Position numbers and translations under genes: made by a program. From assembly GCF_017921815.1 (NCBI RefSeq), contig NZ_JAGEMM010000001.1:1116001-1180000 (forward strand): DNA of 64,000 bases, given 5' to 3'. Of this stretch, positions 14,081 through 22,591 are shown piece after piece. The notes beneath the pieces are model-generated. The model made no database searches, had not been told where the DNA came from, and saw only the letters and a list, made by a program, of their open reading frames with translations. The stretch comes from Microvirga antarctica. GTDB taxonomy: Bacteria; Pseudomonadota; Alphaproteobacteria; Rhizobiales; Beijerinckiaceae. Each line of letters opens with the position of its first letter. Positions within the stretch are counted from its first letter, which is position 1.

Positions 14081-14359
14081 TCAGGGCGCAGCGCTTGACT
14101 CACCGGCAGGCTGACCGAGACGCTCTTCGAGCTTGACGATACGGGCCGTCAGCGTCTCGTTTTCCTCGCGCGCCGCAATCACCATGTCGCGCAGAACCGC
14201 CACCTCTTCGCGGGTGGCCACGTCCATGTCCTTGATGAGCCGCTCGATCTGGCTGCGCACGGCGGTCTCGACTTCGCGTCGAACCCCTTGGGCAGCTCCG
14301 GCCGCATCGGTGGCCAGGCGGGAAATCTCGTCGAAAATGCGGTTGGAAGACTGGGTCAT
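14081..14359 (-). CDS. Accessory factor UbiK-like (BMFP domain) protein
   Basis: 92 residues: MTQSSNRIFDEISRLATDAA, then a helical stretch and a C-terminal coiled coil (EENETLTARIVKLEERLGQ). This matches the BMFP/UbiK family, in which the enterobacterial member helps ubiquinone synthesis through lipid binding and trimerisation. ATG at 14359 is supported by the family N-terminus; the longer upstream frame is not conserved in character. First gene of the ubiK-ybjN-proC set and divergent from lgt across 155 bases. Confidence 0.82.
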   Translation of the reverse strand: MTQSSNRIFDEISRLATDAAGAAQGVRREVETAVRSQIERLIKDMDVATREEVAVLRDMVIAAREENETLTARIVKLEERLGQPAGESSAAP

Positions 14360-14514
14360 GGCGATGTCCGCGCTCGGCTGGGATGGGAAGGGTTCGTCAC
14401 GTCTTTGAGAACGATGTGGCCCTGTTCCGGCCAAACCGCAACAGCGGCGTGACGCGACAGGGTTGACGGCCTCACCGGCTGCGGTCCAATGGCAGGGTTC
14501 ATCAAGGCCGCTCA

Positions 14515-15369
14515 ATGCCCTCGCTCACCTTTCCGATTATCGATCCCATCGCCTTTTCCATCGGTCCGTTGGCGATCCGGTGGTATGCGCTGGCCTATGT
14601 CACAGGGCTTCTCGGCGGATGGTACTATGCCAAGCGCCTCGCTGCGCGGACAGCGTTGTGGCGCCCGCAGCCGCAACCCAAGCCCTTGGATATCGACGAT
14701 CTGATCGTCTGGGTGGCCCTGGGCGTCGTGCTGGGCGGACGGATCGGCTACGTGCTGTTCTACAATCTCGGCACCTATCTCGCCCAGCCACTCGAGATTC
14801 TCGCCGTCTGGCGCGGCGGGATGTCGTTCCACGGCGGGCTCATCGGGGCGGCGCTCGCCATCGTGCTGTTTTCCCGCCGCCGGGGCCTCAATGCGCTGAC
14901 GATGCTCGACCTTGCCTCCACGGTCGCGCCCATCGGCCTGTTCTTCGGGCGGATCGCGAATTTCATCAACGGCGAACTCTGGGGCCGCGTGGCGATCGAT
15001 TTCCCGTTCGGGGTCGTGTTCCCGCATGCGGGCCCCCTGCCCCGCCATCCGAGCCAGCTCTACGAGGCTGTCGGCGAAGGCCTGGTGCTCTTTGTCGTGA
15101 TGGCCGTCGCGGTCCGCCTGTTTGGGTTCCGCCGTCCAGGCCTTCTCGGCGGCATCTTCATCCTCGGCTATGCCATCGCTCGGATCGTCTGCGAATTCTT
15201 CCGCGAGCCGGACGAGCAGCTGGGCTTTCTCTTCGGCGGGTCGGTGCAGGCGCTGAGCGGCGGCATCACCATGGGCATGCTGCTGTCCGTCCCGATGGCG
15301 CTTTTGGGCATGGTCGTGATCGGCGCTGCCCTGCGCGGCGCGACGCGCTCGGGCGCCAGAGCCGCGTGA
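14515..15369 (+). CDS. lgt: Prolipoprotein diacylglyceryl transferase
   Basis: 284 residues with about seven membrane helices. It transfers diacylglycerol from phosphatidylglycerol to the lipobox cysteine of prolipoproteins in the inner membrane. Key stretches are IRWYALAYVTGLLGGWYYA, GGRIGYVLFYN, GGMSFHGGLIGA and the Lgt signature GRIANFINGELWGR, then HPSQLYEAVGEGLVLF with the essential Tyr/Glu region, and IVCEFFREPDEQLG. The stop overlaps the start of the next gene by four bases (GTGA), so the two are coupled. Confidence 0.96.
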   Translation: MPSLTFPIIDPIAFSIGPLAIRWYALAYVTGLLGGWYYAKRLAARTALWRPQPQPKPLDIDDLIVWVALGVVLGGRIGYVLFYNLGTYLAQPLEILAVWRGGMSFHGGLIGAALAIVLFSRRRGLNALTMLDLASTVAPIGLFFGRIANFINGELWGRVAIDFPFGVVFPHAGPLPRHPSQLYEAVGEGLVLFVVMAVAVRLFGFRRPGLLGGIFILGYAIARIVCEFFREPDEQLGFLFGGSVQALSGGITMGMLLSVPMALLGMVVIGAALRGATRSGARAA

Positions 15370-16448
15370 CGCGCCTCGGCTATAGCCTGCGCGAGGCCAT
15401 CGCCCTCGAGGGACCGATGACGGTCGAGCGCTATATGGCCCTCTGCCTCGCTCACTATTACGCTACCCGCGATCCCCTCGGCGTGGCGGGCGATTTTACG
15501 ACCGCACCGGAGATCAGCCAGATCTTCGGGGAACTCGTCGGCCTCTGGGCCATGGAGGTGTGGAACGCCATGGGGCGTCCGGCCCGCCTGCATCTCGTCG
15601 AGCTCGGACCCGGACGCGGCACCCTGATGGCCGACATGCTGCGCACGGCCCGCATCCTGCCCGATTTTCTCGCTGCCCTCCGCGTCCATCTCGTCGAGAC
15701 CAGCCCGACCCTGCGCGCCAGACAGCAGGGGATGCTTGCGCAGTCCGGGCCGGAGATCGCCTGGCATGGCGACATGGCGGAGCTGCCTGCGGGTCCGATG
15801 ATCCTCGTGGCCAACGAATTTTTCGATGCGCTCCCGGTGCGCCAGTTCGTGGCCACGGAAAGGGGATGGTGCGAACGCCTCGTGGGTCTCGCGGGCGACC
15901 GTCTTGTCTTCGGCCTGGCATCTGCCCCCGAGCACCAGCAACGTGCAGCCCGCCCAGCGGGGGCGTTTCTCGAGCGTCAAGACGCATCCATCTGCCTCAC
16001 CGCCACGATCGCCGGCCGCCTCGCGCGCGAAGGCGGCGCGGCCCTGATCATCGATTACGGCTATTGGGGTCCCGCCACTGCCGATACCCTGCAGGCCCTT
16101 CGGCACCACCAGCCCGTCGATCCTCTCTCCGATCCCGGCGAGGCAGACCTGACGACCCATGTGGATTTCGCGCAGATTGCTGCTGCGGGCCTTGCTGCCG
16201 GGGCCCGCCTGCACGGCCTCGATACCCAGGCGAATTTTCTCCACGCCCTCGGCATCGCGACCCGTGCCGCCCGGCTCAAAGCGGCCGCAAGCAGCGAGCA
16301 GGCCAAGGCAATCGAGGAGGCTGTCGCACGGTTGACAGATACAGGGGAGCGCGGCATGGGCGCCCTGTTCAAAGTGCTGGCCCTCACCCATCCTGGCCTT
16401 GACGCTGTTCCCGGCCTTCACGCCCGCCCGCACCCGCCTCAGAGGTAA
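15366..16448 (+). CDS. MidA/NDUFAF7-type SAM-dependent methyltransferase
   Basis: 360 residues of the DUF185 family. The human relative NDUFAF7 methylates an arginine of complex I subunit NDUFS2. Conserved parts are the N-terminal GPMTVERYMALCLAHYYATR and DFTTAPEISQIFGELVGLWA; the SAM-binding ELGPGRGTLMADMLRTA; LVANEFFDALPVRQF; LIIDYGYWG and THVDFAQIAAAG. The GTG start overlaps the lgt stop. An open frame continues upstream through lgt, but only this part has coding character. The gene order lgt-midA-pgeF is common in Rhizobiales. Confidence 0.93.
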   Translation: MTRLGYSLREAIALEGPMTVERYMALCLAHYYATRDPLGVAGDFTTAPEISQIFGELVGLWAMEVWNAMGRPARLHLVELGPGRGTLMADMLRTARILPDFLAALRVHLVETSPTLRARQQGMLAQSGPEIAWHGDMAELPAGPMILVANEFFDALPVRQFVATERGWCERLVGLAGDRLVFGLASAPEHQQRAARPAGAFLERQDASICLTATIAGRLAREGGAALIIDYGYWGPATADTLQALRHHQPVDPLSDPGEADLTTHVDFAQIAAAGLAAGARLHGLDTQANFLHALGIATRAARLKAAASSEQAKAIEEAVARLTDTGERGMGALFKVLALTHPGLDAVPGLHARPHPPQR

Positions 16449-16454
16449 GACCCG

Positions 16455-17231
16455 ATGTTCATCGAAGCGCCAGAACTCGCCTCCTACCCGGATCTCAAAC
16501 ATGGATTTTTCACCCGCATCGGCGGCGTTTCAGAGGGCATCTATGCGTCTCTCAACGGGGGTCTGGGTTCATCCGACGACCCCGCGCATGTGCGCGAGAA
16601 CCGACGCCGCATGGCTGCCGATCTCGACATCGAGCCGGGAGCCTTGCTGAGCGTGCATCAGGTTCACTCGGCCGACGCGGTCATCGTGTCGGGGCCGTGG
16701 GAGGGGGAGCGGCCGAAGGCGGACGGAATGGCGACATCCGCGACCGGCGTCGCCCTCGCCATCACCACCGCCGATTGCGGCCCGGTCCTGTTCGCCGATC
16801 CCCACGTCAACGTGATCGGTGCCGCCCATGCGGGCTGGCGGGGTGCGCTGACCGGCGTGCTGGAGGCCACCATCGTGGCCATGGAGAGCCTGGGGGCGAG
16901 ACGCGACAAGATCGTGGCCGTGCTGGGCCCGACGATCAGCCAGGCGGCCTACGAGGTCGGGCCGGATTTTGTGAGCCGCTTTCTCGACGTGGACGAGGCC
17001 CACGCGGCATACTTCATCGCGTCCGAGCGCAAGGACCACGCGATGTTCGACCTGCCCGGCTTCATCGGGATGCGACTGGCGACCGCCGGCATTGGGGAAT
17101 TCGCCAATCTCGGGCTTTGCACCTACGCGGACGAAGAGCAGTTCTTCAGCTATCGGCGCACGACCCACCGGGGCGAGCCCGACTATGGACGCCTGATCTC
17201 CGCCATCACCCTCATCCCCCAGGTGCTCTAG
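16455..17231 (+). CDS. pgeF: Multicopper polyphenol oxidase / purine nucleoside phosphorylase family (PgeF, YfiH, LACC1)
   Basis: 258 residues. The Cys/His zinc-site signature residues are in LLSVHQVHSADAVIV, ITTADCGPVLFADPHV and IGAAHAGWRGALTGVLEATI, followed by VLGPTISQAAYEVGPDF and the C-terminal EEQFFSYRRTTHRGEPDYGR. Family members are described both as purine nucleoside phosphorylases (LACC1) and as peptidoglycan editing factor (PgeF, which removes wrong serine-containing precursors). Which applies here is not known. It starts six bases after the methyltransferase stop, in the same operon. Confidence 0.93.
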   Translation: MFIEAPELASYPDLKHGFFTRIGGVSEGIYASLNGGLGSSDDPAHVRENRRRMAADLDIEPGALLSVHQVHSADAVIVSGPWEGERPKADGMATSATGVALAITTADCGPVLFADPHVNVIGAAHAGWRGALTGVLEATIVAMESLGARRDKIVAVLGPTISQAAYEVGPDFVSRFLDVDEAHAAYFIASERKDHAMFDLPGFIGMRLATAGIGEFANLGLCTYADEEQFFSYRRTTHRGEPDYGRLISAITLIPQVL

Positions 17232-17526
17232 CACACGGAAGATGCAAGGGCCGCAAAATACAAGTTATCATGTTGCATCAAATCGCGCTGCCTAGAAAAG
17301 AACACTTTTCTTGGCTTGCTGGTGAACCAACCTGAGCCGTACGCGTTGAGTTGCGTGGCGGTGCCATAAGGGAAGCGGAAGTCTCGTTACCACAATTTCG
17401 CCACAGAACGTTCGCTGGCTGTTGTGGAGATGTCACAGACGTGGAGACCCTATCCGTTTATATAGGACCAGTGTGAGCCAGGCAGTGGGAGTTCCCAGGC
17501 CCGGATGATGGAATAGGAATAGAATT

Positions 17527-18252
17527 ATGAAGAAACTTCTTCTCGCCAGTGTCGCGATCTTTGGCTTTGCCGGTGCTGCCGCTGCAGCGGACCTGCCCTC
17601 GCGTTATGCTCCTCCTCCGATGGTCGCCGCAATCCCGGTGTTCACCTGGACGGGCTTCTACGTCGGTGTGAACGCTGGTTACGGCTGGAACACGAGCAAC
17701 AATAACAACGCTTTCTACAATGGCGTTGGCTATTATGGCAGCAACAGCAACGACGGCGGCTTCGTCGGCGGCGGTCAGGTCGGCTACAACTACCAGATGG
17801 GTCAGTTCGTCCTCGGTCTCGAGACGGACATCCAGTACGCTGACATCGGCGGCGGCAACAACAACTACGCCTTCAACGGCATCTACGGCGGCAACGGCGG
17901 CAGCGATGGCTACTTCGGCACCGTGCGCGCACGCGCTGGTTTTGCCATTGACCGCGCTCTCATCTACGTGACCGGCGGTTTCGCTTACGGCGACGTTGGC
18001 ACCACCGCTTCGAACTTCGGCTACTCGAGCAACAGCAGCACGAACACCGGCTGGGTTCTCGGCGGCGGCGTGGAATACGCCTTCACCAACAACCTGACCG
18101 CCAAGATCGAAGGTCTGTACGTCAACCTCGGCAGCAAGAACGATTACGGCTACGCCGGTGTCGCTCCGATCGCCGTCTACGACTACAGCAAGAAGGACAA
18201 CGAGTTCGGCGTCATCCGCGCCGGCCTGAACTACAAGTTCAGCTCGTACTAA
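17527..18252 (+). CDS. Omp31/Omp25-type outer membrane beta-barrel protein
   Basis: 241 residues. A signal peptide (MKKLLLASVAIFGFAGAAAA, then AD) precedes the mature N-terminus DLPSRYAPPPMVAAIP. The barrel signature FTWTGFYVGVNAGYGWNT and the C-terminal GVIRAGLNYKFSSY fit the Omp25/Omp31 porin-like family of Rhizobiales. The middle is unusually rich in Asn/Gly/Tyr/Ser (NNNNAFYNGVGYYG). These proteins are abundant in the outer membrane and bind LPS or host factors. The gene is isolated, has a 295-base leader region and ends in a strong terminator, consistent with high expression. Confidence 0.9.
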   Translation: MKKLLLASVAIFGFAGAAAAADLPSRYAPPPMVAAIPVFTWTGFYVGVNAGYGWNTSNNNNAFYNGVGYYGSNSNDGGFVGGGQVGYNYQMGQFVLGLETDIQYADIGGGNNNYAFNGIYGGNGGSDGYFGTVRARAGFAIDRALIYVTGGFAYGDVGTTASNFGYSSNSSTNTGWVLGGGVEYAFTNNLTAKIEGLYVNLGSKNDYGYAGVAPIAVYDYSKKDNEFGVIRAGLNYKFSSY

Positions 18253-18268
18253 GATCTCGCGATCAACG

Positions 18269-18302
18269 AAAAGGCCCGGTGGAAACACCGGGCCTTTTTT
18301 TG
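18269..18302 (+). terminator. Strong terminator of the omp gene
   Basis: AAGGCCCGGTG, GAAA tetraloop, CACCGGGCC, then a run of seven T. Located 17 bases after the stop. Confidence 0.9.
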
Positions 18303-18322
18303 TTGTCGCCTGAAGTCAGATG

Positions 18323-18928
18323 TCAGGATTTAAAGATCGTCTTGCCGAATTCGGGCACCCGTGCTTCGAAATCCGAGAGCCAGGCCACTAGGCGGGGATG
18401 GTCCTGACGCCAGTTGCCACCCATGCGCAGGTCGAGATAGCCCAGCGCGCAGGCCTGAGCGATATGCCCCACATGGATGGTGGCGGTCGGCGTCGACAGG
18501 TTGGCCTCCACGTAGGCGAGACCGCGCTGGACCTTGCCCGCATGATGCTCCAGCCATTTCGGGTCGCGCCGGTCTTCGGCGCGCCAGCGCGCCTCGTAGA
18601 CCTGGATCAGTGTGGCGTCCATGATGCCGTCGGCGAGCGCCTGCTGGCGCAGGGCCGCAAAACGGTCCCATCCCGACGGGAAGATATGGCCCCCGCCCGC
18701 GAGATGATCGAGATATTCCACGATCACGCGGGAATCGTAGAGTGTCTCGCCGTTTTCCAGGATCAGCGTCGGGATTTTGCCGAGCGGATTCTGCTGGCGG
18801 AGGCTGTCGGCGGGATTGCCGGTATCGGCCTCCACCATCTCGATGCGGTCGAGAAGGTCGAGAAGCGAGGCCGCGATCTTGATTTTGCGGCCGAACGGCG
18901 AGGCAGCGGAGGAGCGGAGCGTCAGCAT
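18323..18928 (-). CDS. Glutathione S-transferase family protein
   Basis: 201 residues. The N-terminal thioredoxin-like domain has SSAASPFGRKIKIAASLL (catalytic Ser region), NPLGKIPTLILENGETLYDS with the cis-Pro and YDSRVIVEYLDHLAGG. The C-terminal helical domain includes GIMDATLIQVYEARWR and HVGHIAQACALGYLDLRMG. It resembles the YibF/GST-N_3 class of bacterial GSTs, whose substrates are mostly unknown. It converges with the omp gene and probably stands alone. Confidence 0.9.
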   Translation of the reverse strand: MLTLRSSAASPFGRKIKIAASLLDLLDRIEMVEADTGNPADSLRQQNPLGKIPTLILENGETLYDSRVIVEYLDHLAGGGHIFPSGWDRFAALRQQALADGIMDATLIQVYEARWRAEDRRDPKWLEHHAGKVQRGLAYVEANLSTPTATIHVGHIAQACALGYLDLRMGGNWRQDHPRLVAWLSDFEARVPEFGKTIFKS

Positions 18929-19001
18929 GCGAAACGATGTCCTGCAAAAGCGGAAGAGTGCCGTCTTTCATGCAGGCGGGAGCGCGATGCCGCAACCGAA
19001 T

Positions 19002-19850
19002 TCAGGCGGGCGGCCCGAAGGGTTCACAGCGATAGCCCGCATATAGGCCGTGCGCGAGCCTTGCCGCGAGCGCGGGCAGCAGGATCTCGGCTTCAGCCTG
19101 CAACCCGAAGGGCGGGTTGAGGACGACGAGGCCGCAACCGTTGAGCCGGGTCTTGTCGCGGGGATCGTCGATCAGCATCTCGAGCCGGAGTCCCGGGCGT
19201 GGGCTATCACGGTGAAGGCGGGCGTAAAGGTCATCGACCGGATCGCTGGATTTGATCGGATACCAGGCCGCATAGACCCCGGTCGGCCATTTCTCGAGAG
19301 CATCGAGAAGCTGGGTTCCGACTCGCTCCAGTTCGTCCAGTTCCTCGTAAGGCGGATCGATCAGCACGAGCCCCCGCTTCTCACGCGGCGGGATGAGCGA
19401 CCGCAGCGCCGTCCAGCCATCGAGATGGAGCACCTTGAGGTTGGTCGCCTGGTTGAAGGCGAGACTTAGCGCCTTGTGATCGGTGGGGTGGAGTTCCACG
19501 ACGACGCCGCGATCCTGACGGCGCAGCATTTCGCGCAGAATGGCCGGCGAACCCGGATAGATGGTCTGGCCGTAGCGGGTCCGGACATCGCCGACGACCG
19601 TGCGGTAGGGCGCCAGCAATTCCTCGACCTCGGGCGAAAAGGCCTCGTCGAGTCGGCCGATCCCGGCCTTCCACTCGCCGGTCCGGCCGGGCGCGTCGCC
19701 CGACAGGTCGTAGAGGCCGAGACCCGCATGGGTATCGATCACCCGAATCGGCGTGTCCTTGCGCTGAAGGTATAGGATGATCCGGGTCAGCAGCGCGTGC
19801 TTCATCACGTCGGCAAAATTGCCCGCGTGGTAGGCGTGGCGATAATTCAT
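19002..19850 (-). CDS. rlmJ: 23S rRNA (adenine(2030)-N6)-methyltransferase
   Basis: 282 residues. RlmJ methylates A2030 of 23S rRNA (E. coli numbering). The N-terminus MNYRHAYHAGNFADVMKHAL is a family hallmark. SAM binding is in VIDTHAGLGLYDLSG, and the catalytic N6-adenine motif is LVLIDPPYEELDEL (DPPY). The C-terminal part includes GVYAAWYPIKSSDPVDDLY and NGCGLVVLNPPFGL. Length is standard. It overlaps the RNase T2 gene by four bases (ATGA), so the two are coupled although they have no obvious common pathway beyond RNA. Confidence 0.95.
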   Translation of the reverse strand: MNYRHAYHAGNFADVMKHALLTRIILYLQRKDTPIRVIDTHAGLGLYDLSGDAPGRTGEWKAGIGRLDEAFSPEVEELLAPYRTVVGDVRTRYGQTIYPGSPAILREMLRRQDRGVVVELHPTDHKALSLAFNQATNLKVLHLDGWTALRSLIPPREKRGLVLIDPPYEELDELERVGTQLLDALEKWPTGVYAAWYPIKSSDPVDDLYARLHRDSPRPGLRLEMLIDDPRDKTRLNGCGLVVLNPPFGLQAEAEILLPALAARLAHGLYAGYRCEPFGPPA

Positions 19851-20533
19851 CGGGAGACCGGAATCGAGATTTCATTGGCACGACAGGTGTCGCGGTCGAC
19901 CTCCGGGCATTGCCGGAAATTGCGCAGGTCGCGATCGAGGCAGATCCGGATTTCCTGAAACACGCGGCGGCCGCAAGAAACAGACATCATGTCGGGCCGC
20001 AGCCCCGGATTGGCTTCCGCAAAGGCCCGTTCGATCTCCATCGGCATGACGCGCGAGCCGGTGGCGAGCTTGGTCAGGCGATCGGGAATGGTCACCCGTT
20101 CGCGGGCGGCTTTGACGGCCGCAAAATAGCCGCTGGGCGACTCGCCCGTGCAGGAGCCATGCTTGCGCCACTCGTACCGGGCGAGATTCTCGTCAGGGAA
20201 CAGGCCGCTGAACTGCTCGATCACCGCGCGTGGGACGAATCGGCCGGAGGGCTCGCAGAAACTGGGATAACCGGCTTCCGATTGGGGCCACAACCCGTGG
20301 GTGACGAAGCCCAGCCCATTGCCGGGGGCGCATTGCGGGTTTTCCTTGGCCGTGCTGCTGGTCTCACAGAAACCGGGCGACCACGACAGGGCGAGCACGT
20401 AAAAATCGAAATTCCCAGCCGCTGCGCCCCGGGTCTCCCGCATCGCCTGGCCGAAGGCCGGAACGAGAGCTGAAAGCAGAAGGCCCGCCGCGACGACGAG
20501 CCTCGACAGCCTCAAGGGGTCGCCTGCTTGCAT
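19847..20533 (-). CDS. Secreted ribonuclease T2 family protein
   Basis: 228 residues. A signal peptide (LVVAAGLLLSALVPAFGQ) directs it to the periplasm or outside. The two catalytic blocks are visible: GFVTHGLWPQSEAGYPSFCE (CAS-1, His in THGLWPQ) and YEWRKHGSCTG (CAS-2, Glu and His in EWRKHGSC). Six or more cysteines would form disulfides. It cleaves RNA nonspecifically to 3'-phosphates via cyclic intermediates, probably for scavenging. The start overlaps the 3' end of the upstream gene by 22 bases, and the stop overlaps rlmJ. Confidence 0.92.
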   Translation of the reverse strand: MQAGDPLRLSRLVVAAGLLLSALVPAFGQAMRETRGAAAGNFDFYVLALSWSPGFCETSSTAKENPQCAPGNGLGFVTHGLWPQSEAGYPSFCEPSGRFVPRAVIEQFSGLFPDENLARYEWRKHGSCTGESPSGYFAAVKAARERVTIPDRLTKLATGSRVMPMEIERAFAEANPGLRPDMMSVSCGRRVFQEIRICLDRDLRNFRQCPEVDRDTCRANEISIPVSR

Positions 20534-20943
20534 TGCGGGGCGTAGGCGTAGTTCCGGTCAAGGCCGGTGACGCACCATTCGGTGCCCCACCCGGTGCCGA
20601 GGAAGCCCAGTCCGTCACGGACCGAGAACTCGACCTTGCGCTTGTAGCCGTCGGACACGAGGGCGATGCCGGTGCAGAAGCGGCGCGGCAACTGCTCGAG
20701 GCCCCAGGGGCGCCAGGCCGTCTCGCGAATGTTTTCGTACCCGAGAATCGCCAGGGACGAGCCCCAGAACTGGCTTTCCCGACTCTGGAAACGGCTGCTG
20801 ATATCGCCGAGGACAGAGGGATCGTTGCAAGCCGGAATGGCGGCGTTGAAGGGATGATCCCGCCGTTCCGCAGGCGTGATCTCGCTCGCCAGTACAGGCG
20901 CGCCCAGCAACGTGCAGGAGACCAAGGCGGCCAGCCACTTCAT
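20512..20943 (-). CDS. Secreted hypothetical protein, Cys-containing
   Basis: 143 residues. The signal peptide is MKWLAALVSCTLLGAPVLAS. The mature part has paired cysteines and motifs AAIPACNDPSVLGDISSRFQ, ENIRETAWRPWGLEQLPRRF and SVRDGLGFLGTGWGTEWCV. I recall similar sequences only as unnamed alphaproteobacterial secreted proteins. ATG at 20943 is chosen because GGAG lies seven bases upstream; the ATG two codons earlier is too close to it. The long open frame upstream is a shadow of the extensin gene. Its last 22 bases overlap the RNase T2 start, so the pair is coupled. Confidence 0.8.
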   Translation of the reverse strand: MKWLAALVSCTLLGAPVLASEITPAERRDHPFNAAIPACNDPSVLGDISSRFQSRESQFWGSSLAILGYENIRETAWRPWGLEQLPRRFCTGIALVSDGYKRKVEFSVRDGLGFLGTGWGTEWCVTGLDRNYAYAPQCKQATP

Positions 20944-21032
20944 TGTCATGCTCCAACGATCGACATCTTCGATTGCGGAACCATGTGGGCGTCGTGCGTG
21001 AAGGTCAAGGGTCCAGCACAGCCCTCCCGGGA

Positions 21033-22022
21033 TTAGTAGATGGTCTGATTGCTCAAAGCCAAGGGCTCGTTGCCGGAACGCCTCACCTGTGGCGCTGGCG
21101 CATAGGTCTGGGCAGGAAGCGGAGGTGGCGACCGGGCGTCCGGCAGGCGGGCGGGTGGTGCGGGCAGCGGGTTGAGATCGGCCGAGAAGGAAGGCTGCTG
21201 GCCGCCGCCCGTCATGCCCCGGCCCGTCGGGATCGCCGTCTGCAACGGCGCTTCGCCAGCCCCCTCCTCGTCGACGTCGATTGGCGCGAGATCCGCCGTC
21301 GGGGCGAGCGGTGCCGCAAGGCGGCTCTGCGTGGGATCGATTCGCGGCTCGAATTTCAGCACGGGCCGGCACACCCGCCGGTCGCCGCGCGGGTTGTGGC
21401 GGGCGAGATCGAGGTGGAGATGATCGTAGTGAAACTGATCGGAACCCGGGCCGAGAACCGTGGTGAAATACCGGCAAGCGCCGACAAAGGTCTCGCGCAG
21501 GAATTCCTGCTCGGCCGGCTCCCCCTTCCAGCCCCTGACCACCGAGACCTCGCGGCCATCGGCAAGCACGAACGCCATGATGTCGATGGCGTTGCCGAAC
21601 GCATGCTCGGAGACCTTGGCGCCCCGCTGGTTGTTGCGCGGCCGGCACGAATAGGAGCCGGCCTTCACGTCCACGACGGTCACGCCGAAATACAGCATCG
21701 CGGCGGGTTTCACGATCTCGTCGAGGAAGGTGTCGATGCGGGGAATGATCGGACAGGCCAAAGTCACCTTCGACTTCAACCCGACCGCCCCATTGTTGAA
21801 GGCCGCAACCTTGAAGGGATGATCCATGCCGCAGACGCCGGGGCCGTCGATTTTTGACGACAGGGCCATGTAGGCCGAGGGCTGGACGAGCCGCTGGGCG
21901 AGACAGGCTTCCTCGGCCTGGGCGCGCCAAGGCTCGCGCTGTTCGAACCGGAACAACCCGCAGCCTGTAAGCCCAACTCCGACGAGCGATAGGGCAAAAA
22001 ACGCAACAAACCCACGACGCAT
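21033..22022 (-). CDS. Extensin-family lipoprotein (M15-like peptidoglycan peptidase fold)
   Basis: 329 residues. The N-terminus ends in a lipobox (VGVGLTGC), so it is probably a lipoprotein. Residues about 35-225 form the extensin-like C-terminal domain. Zinc-peptidase-type motifs NNQRGAKVSEHAFGNAIDI and DQFHYDHLHLDLARHNPRGD resemble D-Ala-D-Ala carboxypeptidase ligands (H-x6-D and H-x-H), suggesting peptidoglycan processing. The last 100 residues are Pro/Ala-rich and low complexity. The activity has not been shown for most members. A 384-base gap lies upstream. Confidence 0.88.
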   Translation of the reverse strand: MRRGFVAFFALSLVGVGLTGCGLFRFEQREPWRAQAEEACLAQRLVQPSAYMALSSKIDGPGVCGMDHPFKVAAFNNGAVGLKSKVTLACPIIPRIDTFLDEIVKPAAMLYFGVTVVDVKAGSYSCRPRNNQRGAKVSEHAFGNAIDIMAFVLADGREVSVVRGWKGEPAEQEFLRETFVGACRYFTTVLGPGSDQFHYDHLHLDLARHNPRGDRRVCRPVLKFEPRIDPTQSRLAAPLAPTADLAPIDVDEEGAGEAPLQTAIPTGRGMTGGGQQPSFSADLNPLPAPPARLPDARSPPPLPAQTYAPAPQVRRSGNEPLALSNQTIY

Positions 22023-22406
22023 CCCGAGACACTAGGCGGCCGGCGGTAAACATCCGGTCAACGAAACAGCCAAAATTGGAGGGGTCCCGAGGCTTGTGGA
22101 CGAATCTGAATCTATGGACCAACTTGGAAAAAACGCGCTCTCTTCTTTCTCTCGGCCCCAATTGACCGGCCAATCCATGAATACACTTGGCCCGCCCATG
22201 TCTTAACTATGTTTTCGCTTAAGACCTCGCCGGCCGAAAACTTTTTTCATGCAAGAACACTGGATATATTTCCTCGTCAAAACAACGAATTAACCCCTTG
22301 GAAACCAAACTATCCCCTGCGCGTTGACCGGTTGACTACGACAGAGGGGCTTTGCAGGCGAACGGAGGTTTGCTAGCGTGCCTCTCCATTCAGACAGGGG
22401 TGCCCC
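22023..22406. other. 384-bp intergenic region with competing inverted repeats
   Basis: AT-richer than its surroundings with no convincing long frame. It carries overlapping inverted repeats at 22200-22247, the second followed by six T. Two TTGAC hexamers occur at 22324 and 22332 but no matching -10 box is obvious. Confidence 0.6.
22200..22247 (+). repeat. Two mutually exclusive hairpins, one terminator-like
   Basis: Hairpin A pairs GTCTTAA (22200-22206) with TTAAGAC (22219-22225). Hairpin B pairs GTTTTCG (22211-22217) with CGAAAAC (22235-22241) and is followed by TTTTTT. The loop of A contains the 5' arm of B, and the loop of B contains the 3' arm of A, so they compete. Confidence 0.45.
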
Positions 22407-22508
22407 ATGAACGTTGCCTCTCATTTGGACCGAACGTCGAAGCTGAATATCGCAGCCGTCTGCGTGTCGCTGGCTTTTATCTGCGCCATTGTCATCGGAA
22501 TATTCTGA
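22407..22508 (+). CDS. 33-residue single-helix membrane protein
   Basis: A very short gene. MNVASHLDRTSKLNIAAVCV is followed by a hydrophobic stretch ending VIGIF, giving one transmembrane helix of about 20 residues with a polar N-terminus. AGGGG lies six bases before ATG, and a GC-rich hairpin follows the stop, with a strong T-tailed terminator at 22563. The combination of ribosome-binding site, helix and terminator supports a real small gene. The function is unknown. Confidence 0.55.
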   Translation: MNVASHLDRTSKLNIAAVCVSLAFICAIVIGIF

Positions 22509-22562
22509 CCGTCCGGCCGCCTTGCACGGCGGCCGCCAGACGCTTTTCAATCACGACACCAG

Positions 22563-22591
22563 CGCTGCCGGACCCTCCGGCAGCGTTTTTT
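22563..22591 (+). terminator. Terminator downstream of the small membrane protein
   Basis: CGCTGCCGGA, CCC loop, TCCGGCAGCG, six T on the plus strand. It abuts the stop codon of the converging gene at 22591. Confidence 0.85.

Noticed and set aside
14463-15365. Upstream part of the long frame ending at 16448
   Set aside because: It overlaps lgt in another frame. The methyltransferase begins at GTG 15366, coupled to the lgt stop.
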